From Vagococcus silagei (lineage in GTDB: Bacteria; Bacillota; Bacilli; Lactobacillales; Vagococcaceae), in contig NZ_SDGV01000022.1 of NCBI RefSeq assembly GCF_004795745.1, forward strand, positions 1 through 64,000: 64,000 bases of DNA. Reading direction: 5' to 3'. Positions 35,203 to 46,245 of this stretch are shown in pieces (the first letter of the stretch is position 1; each line of letters begins with the position of its first letter). The notes under the pieces were generated by a model, which had not been told where the DNA came from, made no database searches, and saw only the letters and a list, made by a program, of their open reading frames with translations. The position numbers were made by a program, and so were the translations under genes.

Positions 35203-35316
35203 CATTATCACCCTATTTCTCAACTTCCGCTGAAAACACGTTCGTTTTTTATAAATTATAGTACGTTTAAGCAAATATGTCTATTTAGACTTCGCATTCA
35301 TATCAATTAAAACAAA

Positions 35317-35359
35317 AAACTCTAATAGTCTTCCTGTAAAAGCGAGACTATTAGAGTTT
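35317..35359 (-). terminator. Terminator of yebC
   Basis: AAACTCTAATAGTC / GACTATTAGAGTTT, perfect 14-bp stem, 8 bases past the yebC stop. Confidence 0.85.
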
Positions 35360-35366
35360 AAAAATT

Positions 35367-36089
35367 TTAACTTGCAGATGTGAAGACTTCAGACACATCA
35401 TCGTCATCTTCTAAAGCTGTGACGATTGTCTCAAGAACTTCTCGTTGTTCTTCTGATAATTCAATTAAAGTTTGCGGTACCATCGTTAATTCAGCTTGGG
35501 CTAACACATACCCTTCTGCCTCAAGTGCATCGCGAACATCAGGAAAATCAGTTGGCTCTGTAAAAATTTCAAAGACTTCATCAGAAGATTCCAAGTCTTC
35601 GCCACCAGCTTCTAAAACTGACATCATCATTGTATCTTCATCAACATCCAAGCCTTCTCGTTCAATCGCAAGATAGCCTTTACGGTCAAACATATACGCT
35701 ACTGAACCCGTTTCACCGAGTGAACCGCCATTCTTATTAATGGCAACACGTACGTTTGTTGCAGTACGATTCTTGTTATCTGTAAGTGTATGAACTAAAA
35801 TAGCTACTCCTGCTGGTCCATAGCCTTCATAAACAATTTCATCGTAGTTCTCACCTTCGCCTGCTGCGCTGGCTTTTTTGATTGCTCTTTGAATATTATC
35901 ATTTGGCATATTCGCAGAGCGTGCTTTATCTAATACCATACGTAATGAAGGATTAGTAGATGGATCAGGGCCACCGCTTTTTGCTGCCATATATATTTCA
36001 CGAGATAACTTTTGAAAAATCTTACCGCGCTTAGCATCTTGTGCGCCTTTACGACCCTTAATGTTATTCCATTTCGAATGTCCTGCCAT
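35367..36089 (-). CDS. yebC: YebC/PmpR family protein (TACO1-like)
   Basis: This 240-residue protein matches the family along its length: [62 protein letters not shown] and the acidic end. Long annotated as a transcription regulator; the family has more recently been tied to relief of ribosome pausing at proline runs. Single gene with its own terminator. Confidence 0.93.
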   Translation of the reverse strand: MAGHSKWNNIKGRKGAQDAKRGKIFQKLSREIYMAAKSGGPDPSTNPSLRMVLDKARSANMPNDNIQRAIKKASAAGEGENYDEIVYEGYGPAGVAILVHTLTDNKNRTATNVRVAINKNGGSLGETGSVAYMFDRKGYLAIEREGLDVDEDTMMMSVLEAGGEDLESSDEVFEIFTEPTDFPDVRDALEAEGYVLAQAELTMVPQTLIELSEEQREVLETIVTALEDDDDVSEVFTSAS

Positions 36090-36162
36090 TCTAAATCCCT
36101 TCTTTCTAAGTTTCTTCTACACTCGCATTTTACCATAGTTCACAAGTAAAGGTAACCTAGCA

Positions 36163-36672
36163 TTATTTTTTCCGTTTTTTGTGACCTTTCCAAAGGACAA
36201 TCACTAGACAAATCACACAGGCTGTTAGAGCACCGATGCTGTCTAATAAAACATCTTGAAATAAAGGACTTCTACCACCAGTAAACAATTGATGCGTTTC
36301 ATCTAACGTTGCATAACCCGTCGCGCTCATCCAAGCTGTCAAAAAGCTAATAAAAGCACTTTTAGTTTTTTTAAATAATAACAGAAACAAAGAACCACCT
36401 AAAACAAAATAGGTAAAGAAATGCGCCCCTTTACGAATAAAAAATTCAATAAAATAAAAGTAGCCTTTTTCCTTAATGCTAATAGGCCCCCCAGCATAAC
36501 TAAATTCAAATTGACTTAAAAAGGCGTGAAAGGGTTGATTTTTTAATACTTTTTGTAATATTGGGACTGCTGATTGTTGTTCATAAGTTTGTGATGAACT
36601 AATAAACAAGATAGCCATTACTAATAAGGCAATGATTAAATAAAAATTGCCATTTTTCATCATTTTTTTCAT
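36163..36672 (-). CDS. VanZ-like family membrane protein
   Basis: The protein is 169 residues from ATG 36672 (AAGGAG 7 nt upstream; a start at 36696 is weaker). Four hydrophobic segments are present, with the VanZ signature KGAHFFTYFVLGG and DETHQLFTGGRSPLFQDVLLDSIGA. In vanA clusters VanZ gives low teicoplanin resistance; chromosomal relatives like this have unknown roles, and no van genes are nearby. Confidence 0.85.
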   Translation of the reverse strand: MKKMMKNGNFYLIIALLVMAILFISSSQTYEQQSAVPILQKVLKNQPFHAFLSQFEFSYAGGPISIKEKGYFYFIEFFIRKGAHFFTYFVLGGSLFLLLFKKTKSAFISFLTAWMSATGYATLDETHQLFTGGRSPLFQDVLLDSIGALTACVICLVIVLWKGHKKRKK

Positions 36673-36753
36673 AATTTCTCTCCTTGATTTATTCATCTTA
36701 CCGTTAATTATTATTTATTTCAATTGAATTTATTTTTTCTTTCTTAATTCATG

Positions 36754-36759
36754 TATAAT
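36754..36759 (+). promoter_or_regulatory. -10 element of the pepF promoter
   Basis: TATAAT 30 bp before the pepF start; no good -35 at normal spacing. Confidence 0.4.
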
Positions 36760-36788
36760 GAGATTATATTAAGGAAGGAGTTAAGAAT

Positions 36789-38597
36789 ATGACATATTCA
36801 TTAATTTGGGATTTAGATTCATTATTTGAAGGAGGCATTGACTCTCCAAAATTACAAGCACGTTTATCAAAACTTGACGAAGAAATTGATGCTTATTCTA
36901 AAAACGTAATTGCTTGGGAACCAGGTGCGGAAAATGTTGCCGCCTTTAAAGCACTAATTGACCAAGAAGAAACAATCAGTAAAGGTATTTCACAAACAAT
37001 CAGCTTCATTACAGCTATTCAATCTGCGGATACAACAAATAAAAAAGCCGTTGCACTTTTAGCTGAACTATACAAAAAAATGACAATTTACGATAACATT
37101 GATGTTATTTTAACTAAAAAAATCACTGCTCTTTCTAATGAAGAATGGGAAAAATTATTAGCTTCACCTTTATTAGATGCACAAGGTATTCGTTTCAACT
37201 TAAACGAAAATCGTGATAAAGGTCGCCGTTTATTGAATGAAAATGAAGAAGCGATTATCAATCAACTGACAATTGATGGTTTTACAGCTTGGAGCGAACA
37301 CTACGACACATTAGTTGCTCAATTAAAAATCCCATTTACTGAAGCAGATGGTACAACGGTTGAACTTTCAGCTGGTCAAGCCTTCAACCGTATGATGGGT
37401 GATGCCGATGCTAAAGTTCGTCAGGATTTATTTGCAAAATGGGAAGAAACTTGGGCAGAGAACGCACCCTTATTTGCAGATACTTTAAATCACTTAGATG
37501 GCTTCCGCTTAAATAATAATACTTTACATGGCATTGATAACCATTTAACCATTCCACTAGAATACAACCGCATGCAGCAAGCTACTTTAGATGCAATGTG
37601 GGGTAGCATTAATGATAACAAGAAACCATTCGCTGACTTCTTAATCCGTAAGGCAAATCTTTTTGGGAAAGAAAAAATGGAATGGCAAGATCAAGACGCT
37701 CCTGTTATTTTAGGTGACTTTAAAGAACGCCGCTTCCCATTCGATGATGCAGCTGATTTTATTATTGAAAATTTCAATCAATTTAGTCCTAAAATGTCCG
37801 ACTTTGCTAAAATGGCCTTCGAAAAAAGCTGGATTGAAGCTGAAGATCGTCCTGGAAAACGCCCTGGCGGTTATTGTACTGGTTTACCTGAAAGCCAAGA
37901 GTCTCGTATTTTCATGACTTACGGTGAGTCAATCAATGAAGTGGCAACACTTGCTCACGAGCTTGGACATGCTTTCCATTCACACGTTATGTGGGATTTA
38001 CCAACAATGAGTCAGGATTACGCAATGAACGTTGCCGAAACTGCAAGTACTTTTGCGGAATTAATTGTTGCTGATGCAACTTTAAAACAAGCAACAACTG
38101 AAGAAGAAAAAATCAACTTATTAGATATTAAAATTCAAAATGCGATTGCAATGTTCTTAAACATTCATACACGTTTTATTTTTGAAAATAACTATCATGT
38201 TAAACGAAAAGAACAACTTTTAAGTGATGAAGATATTACTGAATTAATGGTTGCTGCTCAAGAAGAAGCATATGCTGGATCTTTAGCTACTTATCATCCT
38301 CACTTCTGGGCTAGTAAATTGCATTTCTATATTGATAGTGTGCCATTCTATAACTTCCCATACACATTTGGCTACCTATTTAGTTTAGGAATCTATGCTT
38401 ATGCACAAGAAAAAGGCACGAACTTTGAAGATGACTATATTGCACTTCTTAGAGACACAGCTTCAATGACAACAGAAGAATTAGCAAGCAAACACTTAGG
38501 TGTCGACTTAACTAAACCTGATTTCTGGCAAGCTGGAATCAGCATTATTGAAAAAGACGTTGCTGAATTTATGCGCTTAACAGAAAAATATATCTAA
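36789..38597 (+). CDS. pepF: Oligoendopeptidase F (M3B)
   Basis: This 602-residue cytoplasmic zinc peptidase degrades peptides of roughly 7-17 residues. The HExxH site is HELGH at residues 390-394, followed by the third ligand region (NVAETASTFAELIV). GGYCTGLPESQESRIFMTYGESINEVATLAHE and the late FWASKLHFYIDSVPFYNFPYTFGYLFSLGIYA are family hallmarks. Ribosome binding site aaggaaggag. Stands alone with a repeat-like hairpin element and a terminator behind it. Confidence 0.95.
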   Translation: MTYSLIWDLDSLFEGGIDSPKLQARLSKLDEEIDAYSKNVIAWEPGAENVAAFKALIDQEETISKGISQTISFITAIQSADTTNKKAVALLAELYKKMTIYDNIDVILTKKITALSNEEWEKLLASPLLDAQGIRFNLNENRDKGRRLLNENEEAIINQLTIDGFTAWSEHYDTLVAQLKIPFTEADGTTVELSAGQAFNRMMGDADAKVRQDLFAKWEETWAENAPLFADTLNHLDGFRLNNNTLHGIDNHLTIPLEYNRMQQATLDAMWGSINDNKKPFADFLIRKANLFGKEKMEWQDQDAPVILGDFKERRFPFDDAADFIIENFNQFSPKMSDFAKMAFEKSWIEAEDRPGKRPGGYCTGLPESQESRIFMTYGESINEVATLAHELGHAFHSHVMWDLPTMSQDYAMNVAETASTFAELIVADATLKQATTEEEKINLLDIKIQNAIAMFLNIHTRFIFENNYHVKRKEQLLSDEDITELMVAAQEEAYAGSLATYHPHFWASKLHFYIDSVPFYNFPYTFGYLFSLGIYAYAQEKGTNFEDDYIALLRDTASMTTEELASKHLGVDLTKPDFWQAGISIIEKDVAEFMRLTEKYI

Positions 38598-38611
38598 TCT
38601 ATTGATTATGA

Positions 38612-38730
38612 AAGAGGTTGTGACAGAAGTGTTCATCTTCAAGAAATGAGAAGGAAATCACGAAAATTGCTTTTCAAATTTTTGTGATTTTCGGCTTATT
38701 TCCGAAGAATCTATTTCTGCGACACAGTTT
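38612..38730 (+). repeat. Interspersed intergenic repeat, copy A
   Basis: Non-coding segment with nested inverted repeats (ATCACgAAAATT / AATTTTTGTGAT; TTCGG / CCGAA) containing TTCGGCTTATTT, CCGAAG and CTATTTCTG. The same string of words occurs on the other strand at about 47690-47790 (copy B). Confidence 0.5.
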
Positions 38731-38737
38731 AGTTTCT

Positions 38738-38778
38738 AAAAAGAGGACTGTGACGTACTTATGTCACAGTCCTCTTTT
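38738..38778 (+). terminator. Terminator after pepF and the repeat
   Basis: AAAGAGGACTGTGAC / GTCACAGTCCTCTTT with an 8-nt loop and T-run; very strong. Confidence 0.9.
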
Positions 38779-38847
38779 TAATGCCTAAATTCGACTTTAA
38801 GACACAAAAAAAGTAGAGCTCATATGCTCTACTTTTTATAAGTTTAA

Positions 38848-40116
38848 TTAGTTAACACGTACTGCAAAGTCTGGTGACCATGCTGACATGCTTTGAACCA
38901 TAACGCTTTGACCAGGTGATGGAGCGTGGATATATTGTCCACCGCCAACGTAAATTGCTACGTGGTAAGTTGAACCTGCGCCACCCCAGAATAGTAAGTC
39001 TCCAGCTTGTAAGCTTGAGAATGATACACGAGAACCTGCACTCTCTTGAGGTACAGTCCAGCCACCGATTTCTCTTCCGGCTGCATTACGATATACATAA
39101 GATGTGAATCCAGAACAGTCAAATGATCCTGGTCCTTTAGCTCCCCATACATATGGTTTACCAATATGTTTGTAAGCTTCTGCAACAATTGCATTTCCGT
39201 TAGCCGATGGAGCTGGGTTAGACGGTTGTGCTGGTGTTGGGTTTGGAGCCGGTGTTGGATTACTTGGTTGTTGTCCTTGATCTCCTTGGTCAGGAGCTGG
39301 TGTTGGTTGTACTGGAGTAGTTGTTGAAGCTGTTCCTTCACCAGTACTTGTAGAACCAGTTGTAGATTTAGTATCTTTACTGATAGATTCTACAGGTTTA
39401 GCAGCTTTTTCAGCAGCTTTAGTTTGTTCTTCACGTTTTTTCTCAGCTTCTTGTTTTTCTTTCAAGAATGCATCTTTTTTGCTTTGTTCTGTTTCTTTTT
39501 CAGCAGAAATGCCACTTACAACAATTGTTTGTTGTAATTCTTGATCTTCAAGTTCGCCTTTTTTAGCTTCTAATTCAACTGCATTTTTTTGTAATGAAGC
39601 TGATTTAGTTTCAGTTTGATCTTTTTTAGTTTCAACAGCTGTCATGTCTTCTTTTTGTTGTGCCATTAAATCATTGTTAGCACTAACTAATTTAGAAGCA
39701 GCCATCACACGTGTTACAGCATCAGAAATAGAATCTGATTCCATTACAACGTCTAACATAGTTGAGTTTGCAGAATCAACTTGTGCTGAACGAGCTTGCT
39801 CTTTAATAGCAGCGTCACGTTTTGCAATACGTTGTTCTAAGTTTTTGATTTCTCCAGAAAGTTTAGTAATTTCTTTTCCTAATGAAGCTTGTTCAGTTTG
39901 TAATTGAGAAGCTTCTGCCTTAATTGAAGAAATTGATGATTGAATGCCAGCTAATTCTTTAGCTGCTGCATTTTCTTTTTCTTTAAGTTCGTTAATTTTT
40001 TTATCTTGAACTGAGACTTTATTGTCAACTGTGTCTGCACTAGCTACCATAGGAAGAGCTGTTGCAGATAATGTAATTGTACTAATTAAAAGTGCTTGTA
40101 AAACTTTCTTCTTCAC
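38848..40116 (-). CDS. Secreted SagA-like NlpC/P60 peptidoglycan hydrolase
   Basis: The protein is 422 residues from GTG 40116 (ggaggaagaatac), giving a clean signal peptide (VKKKVLQALLISTITLSATALPMVASA, cleavage before DT). An N-terminal coiled coil (about 30-235) is followed by a Glu/Lys-rich stretch, a Pro/Thr/Gln/Gly linker (about 255-310) and a C-terminal NlpC/P60 domain with Cys in FDCSGFTSYVY and His in YHVAIYVGG and YIHAPSPG. This is the architecture of enterococcal SagA, a D,L-endopeptidase acting on septal or old wall. It lies after mreCD, as sagA does in Enterococcus. Confidence 0.88.
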   Translation of the reverse strand: MKKKVLQALLISTITLSATALPMVASADTVDNKVSVQDKKINELKEKENAAAKELAGIQSSISSIKAEASQLQTEQASLGKEITKLSGEIKNLEQRIAKRDAAIKEQARSAQVDSANSTMLDVVMESDSISDAVTRVMAASKLVSANNDLMAQQKEDMTAVETKKDQTETKSASLQKNAVELEAKKGELEDQELQQTIVVSGISAEKETEQSKKDAFLKEKQEAEKKREEQTKAAEKAAKPVESISKDTKSTTGSTSTGEGTASTTTPVQPTPAPDQGDQGQQPSNPTPAPNPTPAQPSNPAPSANGNAIVAEAYKHIGKPYVWGAKGPGSFDCSGFTSYVYRNAAGREIGGWTVPQESAGSRVSFSSLQAGDLLFWGGAGSTYHVAIYVGGGQYIHAPSPGQSVMVQSMSAWSPDFAVRVN

Positions 40117-40232
40117 GTATTCTTCCTCCAAGAGTTTTAAATATTTTTTAAGTTTTTCTTTACGACAAAATGATTGTAACATAGTCAGATGTCAGCCATA
40201 TAATGAGAATGTTACAATCATATTTCAAAACT

Positions 40233-40748
40233 TTATTTTTTTACGTTAAACAGTTTTTTTAGTGGTGCCATGCAGATCAAGATCAAAATGAGATTTAACA
40301 GTAGCGTTGGCGCTAAATTTCGCGTAAACACATCTAAGATTGTTGTGACTGTTAAACCAAAAACACTTAATAAGAACACGCGTCCTAACGATAAAAAAGT
40401 CACAAAAATAATGAAACTCAAGATGATTGTTAGTGTATTTGGGATGACATTTTCAAAGACAAAATACATTACCCAAATAATTAATGGAAATAAAATAAGG
40501 TTGATTCCTAAGACATTATAATAGTAAGAATCGTACAATAAACCAATAATTGTTGCGAGTGATACCATATAAGCTTTATCCATTTGAAACGTTGCAAACA
40601 TCATAACCATTAATAATAAACAGCTTGTAAAAGACATCGGCACACTCAACATTGACAGAATTGCATTACTGATATGACCATCTAGAAGCATCAAGAAAAA
40701 GAGCAGAATTGGCAACACATACGGCACATACGCTTTACTACTTTTCAT
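40233..40748 (-). CDS. mreD: Rod shape-determining protein MreD
   Basis: This 171-residue protein has five or six hydrophobic segments and typical MreD features (LLDGHISNAILSML, ATIIGLLYDSYYYNVLGINLILFPLI). It is a membrane partner of MreC in the elongation machinery. Its start overlaps the mreC stop (TAATG). The two overlap in the usual order mreC-mreD. Confidence 0.92.
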   Translation of the reverse strand: MKSSKAYVPYVLPILLFFLMLLDGHISNAILSMLSVPMSFTSCLLLMVMMFATFQMDKAYMVSLATIIGLLYDSYYYNVLGINLILFPLIIWVMYFVFENVIPNTLTIILSFIIFVTFLSLGRVFLLSVFGLTVTTILDVFTRNLAPTLLLNLILILICMAPLKKLFNVKK

Positions 40749-41608
40749 TAGTCGTTACCTGCCATTTTTTTAATTACAGTCACTGTCCCTACATCATAAA
40801 TATCTGCAATTGGTGTGACCAAAATTTCATCGTGGAGACCTGTTTTACTTTTCTTAATTTCTTTAACTTCACCAACAAGTAATCCTTTAGGTGAGTTACT
40901 ACCAAGGCCCGATGTTGATACTCGATCGCCTTTTTTAATATCTTTAGTTGTTGTGAGCTGTGTGACCGTTAATGTATGTGTTTTACTATTGTAAGCATTC
41001 ATCAAACCATAAGCTGCTTTATTCCCTTCAGAGGTAATCATGACTGGAAAATGATTAGTATTTTGATTAACAGTTGTTAATAATTCTACTTTTGAACTGT
41101 TTTTTTCTGCAATAATGACGCGTCCAATCAAACCCTTATCGCCCATCACTGCCATATTAACTGCTACGCCATCTTTTGTTCCCTTATTAATGACTAAAAC
41201 ATCTTGCCAAGAATCCGGCGAACGATTGACAACACTCGCATTTACCGCTTCATAATTTGAAAGTGTTGAGTTTAGTTCCAATTGCTGTTTTAATTTTTCG
41301 TTTTCACGTTTATAATTCGCAATTTCAGTTTCTAGCATCGCGTTGTGATCGATTCTCTTTTTCAAACGATCATTTTCTGTATAGGTACTAAATAAATTAA
41401 CAACTGCTTTCACACTATTTTCAACCCCTTTTACTGGAGCTAAAATAATATGGTCAATTGTTGTAATGGCACCATTGACTTGCGATTGACCAGGCAAACT
41501 TTGCTTTTTCTTATCTCGCTGCATTGCACTAACGCTAACTAATGACACAACAGCAATTAAAATGATCAATGCAATAATAATATTTTTACTTGAATTAAAT
41601 TTTTTCAC
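40748..41608 (-). CDS. mreC: Cell shape protein MreC
   Basis: This 286-residue protein has a short cytoplasmic start, one membrane helix (IIIALIILIAVVSLVSVSA), a coiled coil (about 75-105, NDRLKKRIDHNAMLETEIANYKRENEKLKQQL) and the two beta-barrel domains (NASVVNRSPDSWQDVLVINKGTKDGV, GLIGRVIIAEKNSSKVELLTTVNQ). GTG start with gaggtg upstream. No mreB is adjacent, as in ovoid lactic acid bacteria, where MreCD direct peripheral wall synthesis. Confidence 0.94.
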   Translation of the reverse strand: MKKFNSSKNIIIALIILIAVVSLVSVSAMQRDKKKQSLPGQSQVNGAITTIDHIILAPVKGVENSVKAVVNLFSTYTENDRLKKRIDHNAMLETEIANYKRENEKLKQQLELNSTLSNYEAVNASVVNRSPDSWQDVLVINKGTKDGVAVNMAVMGDKGLIGRVIIAEKNSSKVELLTTVNQNTNHFPVMITSEGNKAAYGLMNAYNSKTHTLTVTQLTTTKDIKKGDRVSTSGLGSNSPKGLLVGEVKEIKKSKTGLHDEILVTPIADIYDVGTVTVIKKMAGND

Positions 41609-41704
41609 CTTAACACCTCGGCAATATTTTAAGTTGAATACACATTCTTCATTTTATCATTAATTGAAGTAGGATGCTATTAATCCTACTATTATTTGCC
41701 AAAA

Positions 41705-41736
41705 AAGAAGAAGAAAGCAGCTGCCCTCTTCTTCTT
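41705..41736 (-). terminator. Terminator of adhE
   Basis: AAGAAGAAGA / TCTTCTTCTT with a 12-nt loop, 17 bases after the adhE stop. Confidence 0.7.
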
Positions 41737-41752
41737 AAACTCATCTCTATAA

Positions 41753-44347
41753 TTAACCTTTATACGCATCAATAATAATTTGTTTTAGTTCGCTAATTAA
41801 TGGTTCTTTAGGATTAGCTGTTGTACATTGATCTTCATAAGCAAGTTCAGCCATACGGTCGACAGTGCTATCAAGAATTTCTTGTGTCACACCTTGAGCT
41901 TTCAAGTTCATTTCAATACCACAACGACGTCCTAATTCAGTGATTTCTTTCGCTAAAGCTTCTACTAATTCTGCTGTTGTATTACCTTTTAGTCCTAAGA
42001 AGCGGGCAATATCAGCATAGTCTGTATCAGCTCTAAAGAAGTCATATTTAGGGAATAATGCATGTTTAGATGGATCTTTTGCATTATAACGTACCACGTG
42101 TGGTAACAGAATCGCATTTGTACGACCATGTGGAATATCATACTCGCCACCAATTTTATGGGCAATTGAGTGACTAATTCCTAAGAATGCATTGGCAAAC
42201 GCCATACCGGCCATTGTTGAAGCATTATGCATTTTTTCTCTATTTTCTAAGTTAGGATTTTTAACTGAATCTTCAAGATAATCAAAGACTAAACGAATCG
42301 CTTGTAAACTTAAACCGCGTGTATAATCTGATGCCATTACAGATACATAAGATTCAATCGCATGAGTTAAAACGTCCATTCCTGTATCAGCAGTTACTGA
42401 AGCTGGGACACTCATTACAAATTGTACGTCAACGATTGCTACATCTGGTGTTAAGGCATAATCTGCTAATGGATATTTCACGTGTGTTTCACTATCAGTG
42501 ATAACGGCAAATGGTGTCACTTCTGCACCAGTACCTGATGTTGTTGGGATACATACCATTTTCGCTTTATTGGCAATTGGTAAACGATACGCACGTTTAC
42601 GAATGTCTAAGAATTTTTGTTTAGCGCCAAAGAAGTCTGTTTCTGGATGTTCGTAGAATAACCACATACCTTTAGCCGCATCAATTGCTGATCCACCACC
42701 GATTGCAATTACTGTGTCAGGTTCGAATTCGCGCATTTTTCTTGTTCCTGCTTCAACTGTTTTTGTTGAAGGGTTAGGTTCAACATCAGAGAACATTTCG
42801 AAAACAACTTTGTTACTACGTTTGTATAGTTCACGAATTACTTTATCGGCATAGCCAAATTTAACCATACCAGGGTCACAAACGATAAAGACACGTTCAA
42901 CATTTTGCATTTTTTGTAAGTATTGAATTGAGTTCTTTTCAAAGTAGATTTTTTCAGGTAATTTAAACCATTGCATATTATTTCTCCGTTTCGTTAATGT
43001 TTTTGTATTAATCAAGTTAATCGCTGTTACATTTTTTGAAACTGAGTTCTTACCATAAGAACCACAACCTAATGTTAATGATGGAATCATCTCATTGTAA
43101 ATATCACCAATCCCACCTTGAGCAGCTGGACAGTTGATTAAGATACGACATGCGTTCATACGAATACCATATTCAAGTTGTAAATCTTCATCTTCTGAAT
43201 GCAGCACTGCTGTATGTCCTTCACCACTTAATTTCAGCATTCTCTCACATAATTGTAAGCCATGTTCAGTATGATTTGCTTTGAACATTGCTAAGACTGG
43301 CGATAATTTTTCACGAGATAATGGATATTTTTCACCAGCATCTGGTAATTCAGCAATCAGAATCTTAGTTCCCGCTGGCACTTTGATTCCTGCAAGTTTT
43401 GCAATCGATACTGCAGAGTGACCAACGATTTTTGGATTAACTGCTGTTTTTGCTTCATTCATTACAGCACCTTCAAGTTTTTCTAACTCTTCAGGTTTTA
43501 CAATATAAACTTGATGCGCTTGGAATTCTGCTTTCACTTCATCATAGATTTCTTTATCAACGATAATACCTTGTTCTGACGCACAGATCATACCATTATC
43601 AAATGATTTTGAAACAATTAAATCATTAACAGCACGTTTAACTTTAGCTGTTTTTTCAATATATGCAGGTGTGTTACCAGGGCCCACGCCTAATGCTGGT
43701 TTACCAGTTGAGTAAGCAGCTTTGACCATCGCTGATCCACCTGTTGCTAAAACAATTGCCACACCATCATGATTCATTAAAGCATTTGTTGCTTCTAATG
43801 ATGGGTGTTCAATCCATTGAATACAATCTTTAGGAGCTCCAGCTTCAATCGCTGCGTCACGTACGATACGGGCAGCTTCAGCAGAACATTTTTGAGCGCT
43901 TGGATGGAAAGCAAAAATAATTGGGTTTCTTGTTTTCAAAGCAATAATCGCTTTAAAAATTGTTGTTGATGTTGGGTTAGTTGTTGGTGTCACACCACAG
44001 ACAACTCCGACAGGATCGGCAATTTCCATGATACCTTTTTGTTCATCTTCATTGATGACACCGACAGTTTTATTATATTTAATACTATTCCAAATGTTTT
44101 CAGAGGCAAACATATTTTTAATTGCTTTATCTTCAACAATCCCACGGCCAGTTTCTTCAACAGCCATTTTAGCTAAAAGCATGTGTTTATCTAGAGCTGA
44201 CATCGCCATGTGGTGAACCATTTTATCCACATCTTCTTGTTCAAATGCTTTTAATTCTGATAAGGCATTTTGACCTTTAGCCACCATTTCATTGATAAAC
44301 TCTTGGACGTTTTCTACTTCTTTTTTTGCTTTATTTTCTTTTGCCAT
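41753..44347 (-). CDS. adhE: Bifunctional acetaldehyde-CoA / alcohol dehydrogenase
   Basis: The protein is 864 residues from ATG 44347 (ggagggatatt; the frame is open 5 codons further). The N-half is a CoA-acylating aldehyde dehydrogenase with catalytic Cys in SFDNGMICASEQ and NAD motif GPGNTPAYIE. The C-half is an iron-type alcohol dehydrogenase (GGGSAIDAAKGMW, PTTSGTGAEVTPFAVI, HSIAHKIGGEYDIPHGRTNAILLPHVV). It converts acetyl-CoA to ethanol and regenerates NAD+ under anaerobiosis, as filament-forming spirosomes in known members. A Rex operator and a cre site upstream predict redox and carbon control. Confidence 0.97.
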   Translation of the reverse strand: MAKENKAKKEVENVQEFINEMVAKGQNALSELKAFEQEDVDKMVHHMAMSALDKHMLLAKMAVEETGRGIVEDKAIKNMFASENIWNSIKYNKTVGVINEDEQKGIMEIADPVGVVCGVTPTTNPTSTTIFKAIIALKTRNPIIFAFHPSAQKCSAEAARIVRDAAIEAGAPKDCIQWIEHPSLEATNALMNHDGVAIVLATGGSAMVKAAYSTGKPALGVGPGNTPAYIEKTAKVKRAVNDLIVSKSFDNGMICASEQGIIVDKEIYDEVKAEFQAHQVYIVKPEELEKLEGAVMNEAKTAVNPKIVGHSAVSIAKLAGIKVPAGTKILIAELPDAGEKYPLSREKLSPVLAMFKANHTEHGLQLCERMLKLSGEGHTAVLHSEDEDLQLEYGIRMNACRILINCPAAQGGIGDIYNEMIPSLTLGCGSYGKNSVSKNVTAINLINTKTLTKRRNNMQWFKLPEKIYFEKNSIQYLQKMQNVERVFIVCDPGMVKFGYADKVIRELYKRSNKVVFEMFSDVEPNPSTKTVEAGTRKMREFEPDTVIAIGGGSAIDAAKGMWLFYEHPETDFFGAKQKFLDIRKRAYRLPIANKAKMVCIPTTSGTGAEVTPFAVITDSETHVKYPLADYALTPDVAIVDVQFVMSVPASVTADTGMDVLTHAIESYVSVMASDYTRGLSLQAIRLVFDYLEDSVKNPNLENREKMHNASTMAGMAFANAFLGISHSIAHKIGGEYDIPHGRTNAILLPHVVRYNAKDPSKHALFPKYDFFRADTDYADIARFLGLKGNTTAELVEALAKEITELGRRCGIEMNLKAQGVTQEILDSTVDRMAELAYEDQCTTANPKEPLISELKQIIIDAYKG

Positions 44348-44420
44348 AATATCCCTCCGCACTTCGTTATGTATTTCACAAATAAAATATAAACCATTTT
44401 AGCTGTCTTGTAAAGTGTTT

Positions 44421-44438
44421 TTGTGATATATTTCACTA
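44421..44438. promoter_or_regulatory. Rex operator upstream of adhE
   Basis: TTGTGATATATTTCACTA agrees with the Rex consensus TTGTGAAATATTTCACAA at 16 of 18 positions, 74 bp before the adhE start. A half-site TTCACAA follows at about 44458. Rex releases DNA when NADH rises. Confidence 0.7.
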
Positions 44439-44499
44439 AAAATCAAAAGAATACGTTTTCACAAACAATTTTTTCATGTTTCCTTAAAAACAAAGGTTT

Positions 44500-44514
44500 T
44501 AGATAGCGTTTACA
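44500..44514. promoter_or_regulatory. Probable cre (CcpA) site upstream of adhE
   Basis: TAGATAGCGTTTACA fits the cre consensus at about 13 of 15 positions, 153 bp upstream of adhE. The rest of the 323-base gap 44348-44670 is AT-rich with the yajC terminator at its right end. Confidence 0.5.
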
Positions 44515-44624
44515 TTTGTTTTTGAAAATTTTTTTTGTTACTTTTTCTCAATTCTAATAATAATTTTATTCATTCCAATCCTATCAGAATTGAGAATATT
44601 TTTAACGATTGATAATATTGTACG

Positions 44625-44665
44625 AAAAAAAAGACCCTAACCAAATGTTTGGTTAAAGCCCTTGC
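44625..44665 (-). terminator. Terminator of yajC
   Basis: AACCAAA / TTTGGTT core with GGGC/GTC-type extensions and eight T on the minus strand, 6 bases past the yajC stop. Confidence 0.75.
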
Positions 44666-44670
44666 TTAAA

Positions 44671-45018
44671 TTAAGCATCTTTATTTTCTTCTTCAGTTTC
44701 TTCGATGACTGTTTCAACAACTTCAACTGGAGCTTCTTCTTCTGTTTGAGTTGGTTGAGAACTTCTTACAGTCTTGATTGCACCACGTTCAAATTCTAAG
44801 TAAATACCTTCACAGTCTAAAGTAATTGTGCCTTTATCTTCGTTGACTTCACTGATTACACCGTATAAACCACCGATTGTTACAACTTCGTCGCCAGATT
44901 TCATGCTGTTTAACAACTCTTGACGTTCTTTTTGTTGTTTTCTTTGTGTACGAGTCATGAAAAACATCATCCCACCTAAAACAACAATCGGAAGTAATAA
45001 ACTTGCCATTTGATTCAT
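44671..45018 (-). CDS. yajC: Preprotein translocase subunit YajC
   Basis: This 115-residue protein has one N-terminal membrane helix (LLLPIVVLGGMMFFM), the basic RTQRKQQKERQELLNSMKSGDEVVTIGGLYG signature and an acidic C-tail longer than average. It is an accessory SecDF partner. It follows tgt by 81 bp, the common queA-tgt-yajC order. Confidence 0.94.
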   Translation of the reverse strand: MNQMASLLLPIVVLGGMMFFMTRTQRKQQKERQELLNSMKSGDEVVTIGGLYGVISEVNEDKGTITLDCEGIYLEFERGAIKTVRSSQPTQTEEEAPVEVVETVIEETEEENKDA

Positions 45019-45099
45019 ATTTCCACCTCTATTCTCTCTTGTCTACATAAAACACTTTAACAAATTTTATCTTAATACACTAGTTTTAATTCATTAATT

Positions 45100-46245
<1,146 letters not shown>

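Noticed and set aside
35380-35676. 98-codon Ser-rich plus-strand frame over yebC
   Set aside because: Antisense of the acidic yebC 3' half; Ser richness comes from complementing Asp/Glu codons.
38958-39341. 127-codon minus-strand frame inside the SagA-like gene
   Set aside because: It is a low-complexity shadow (Gln/His/Leu-rich) of the Pro/Thr/Gln linker coding region of the real gene.
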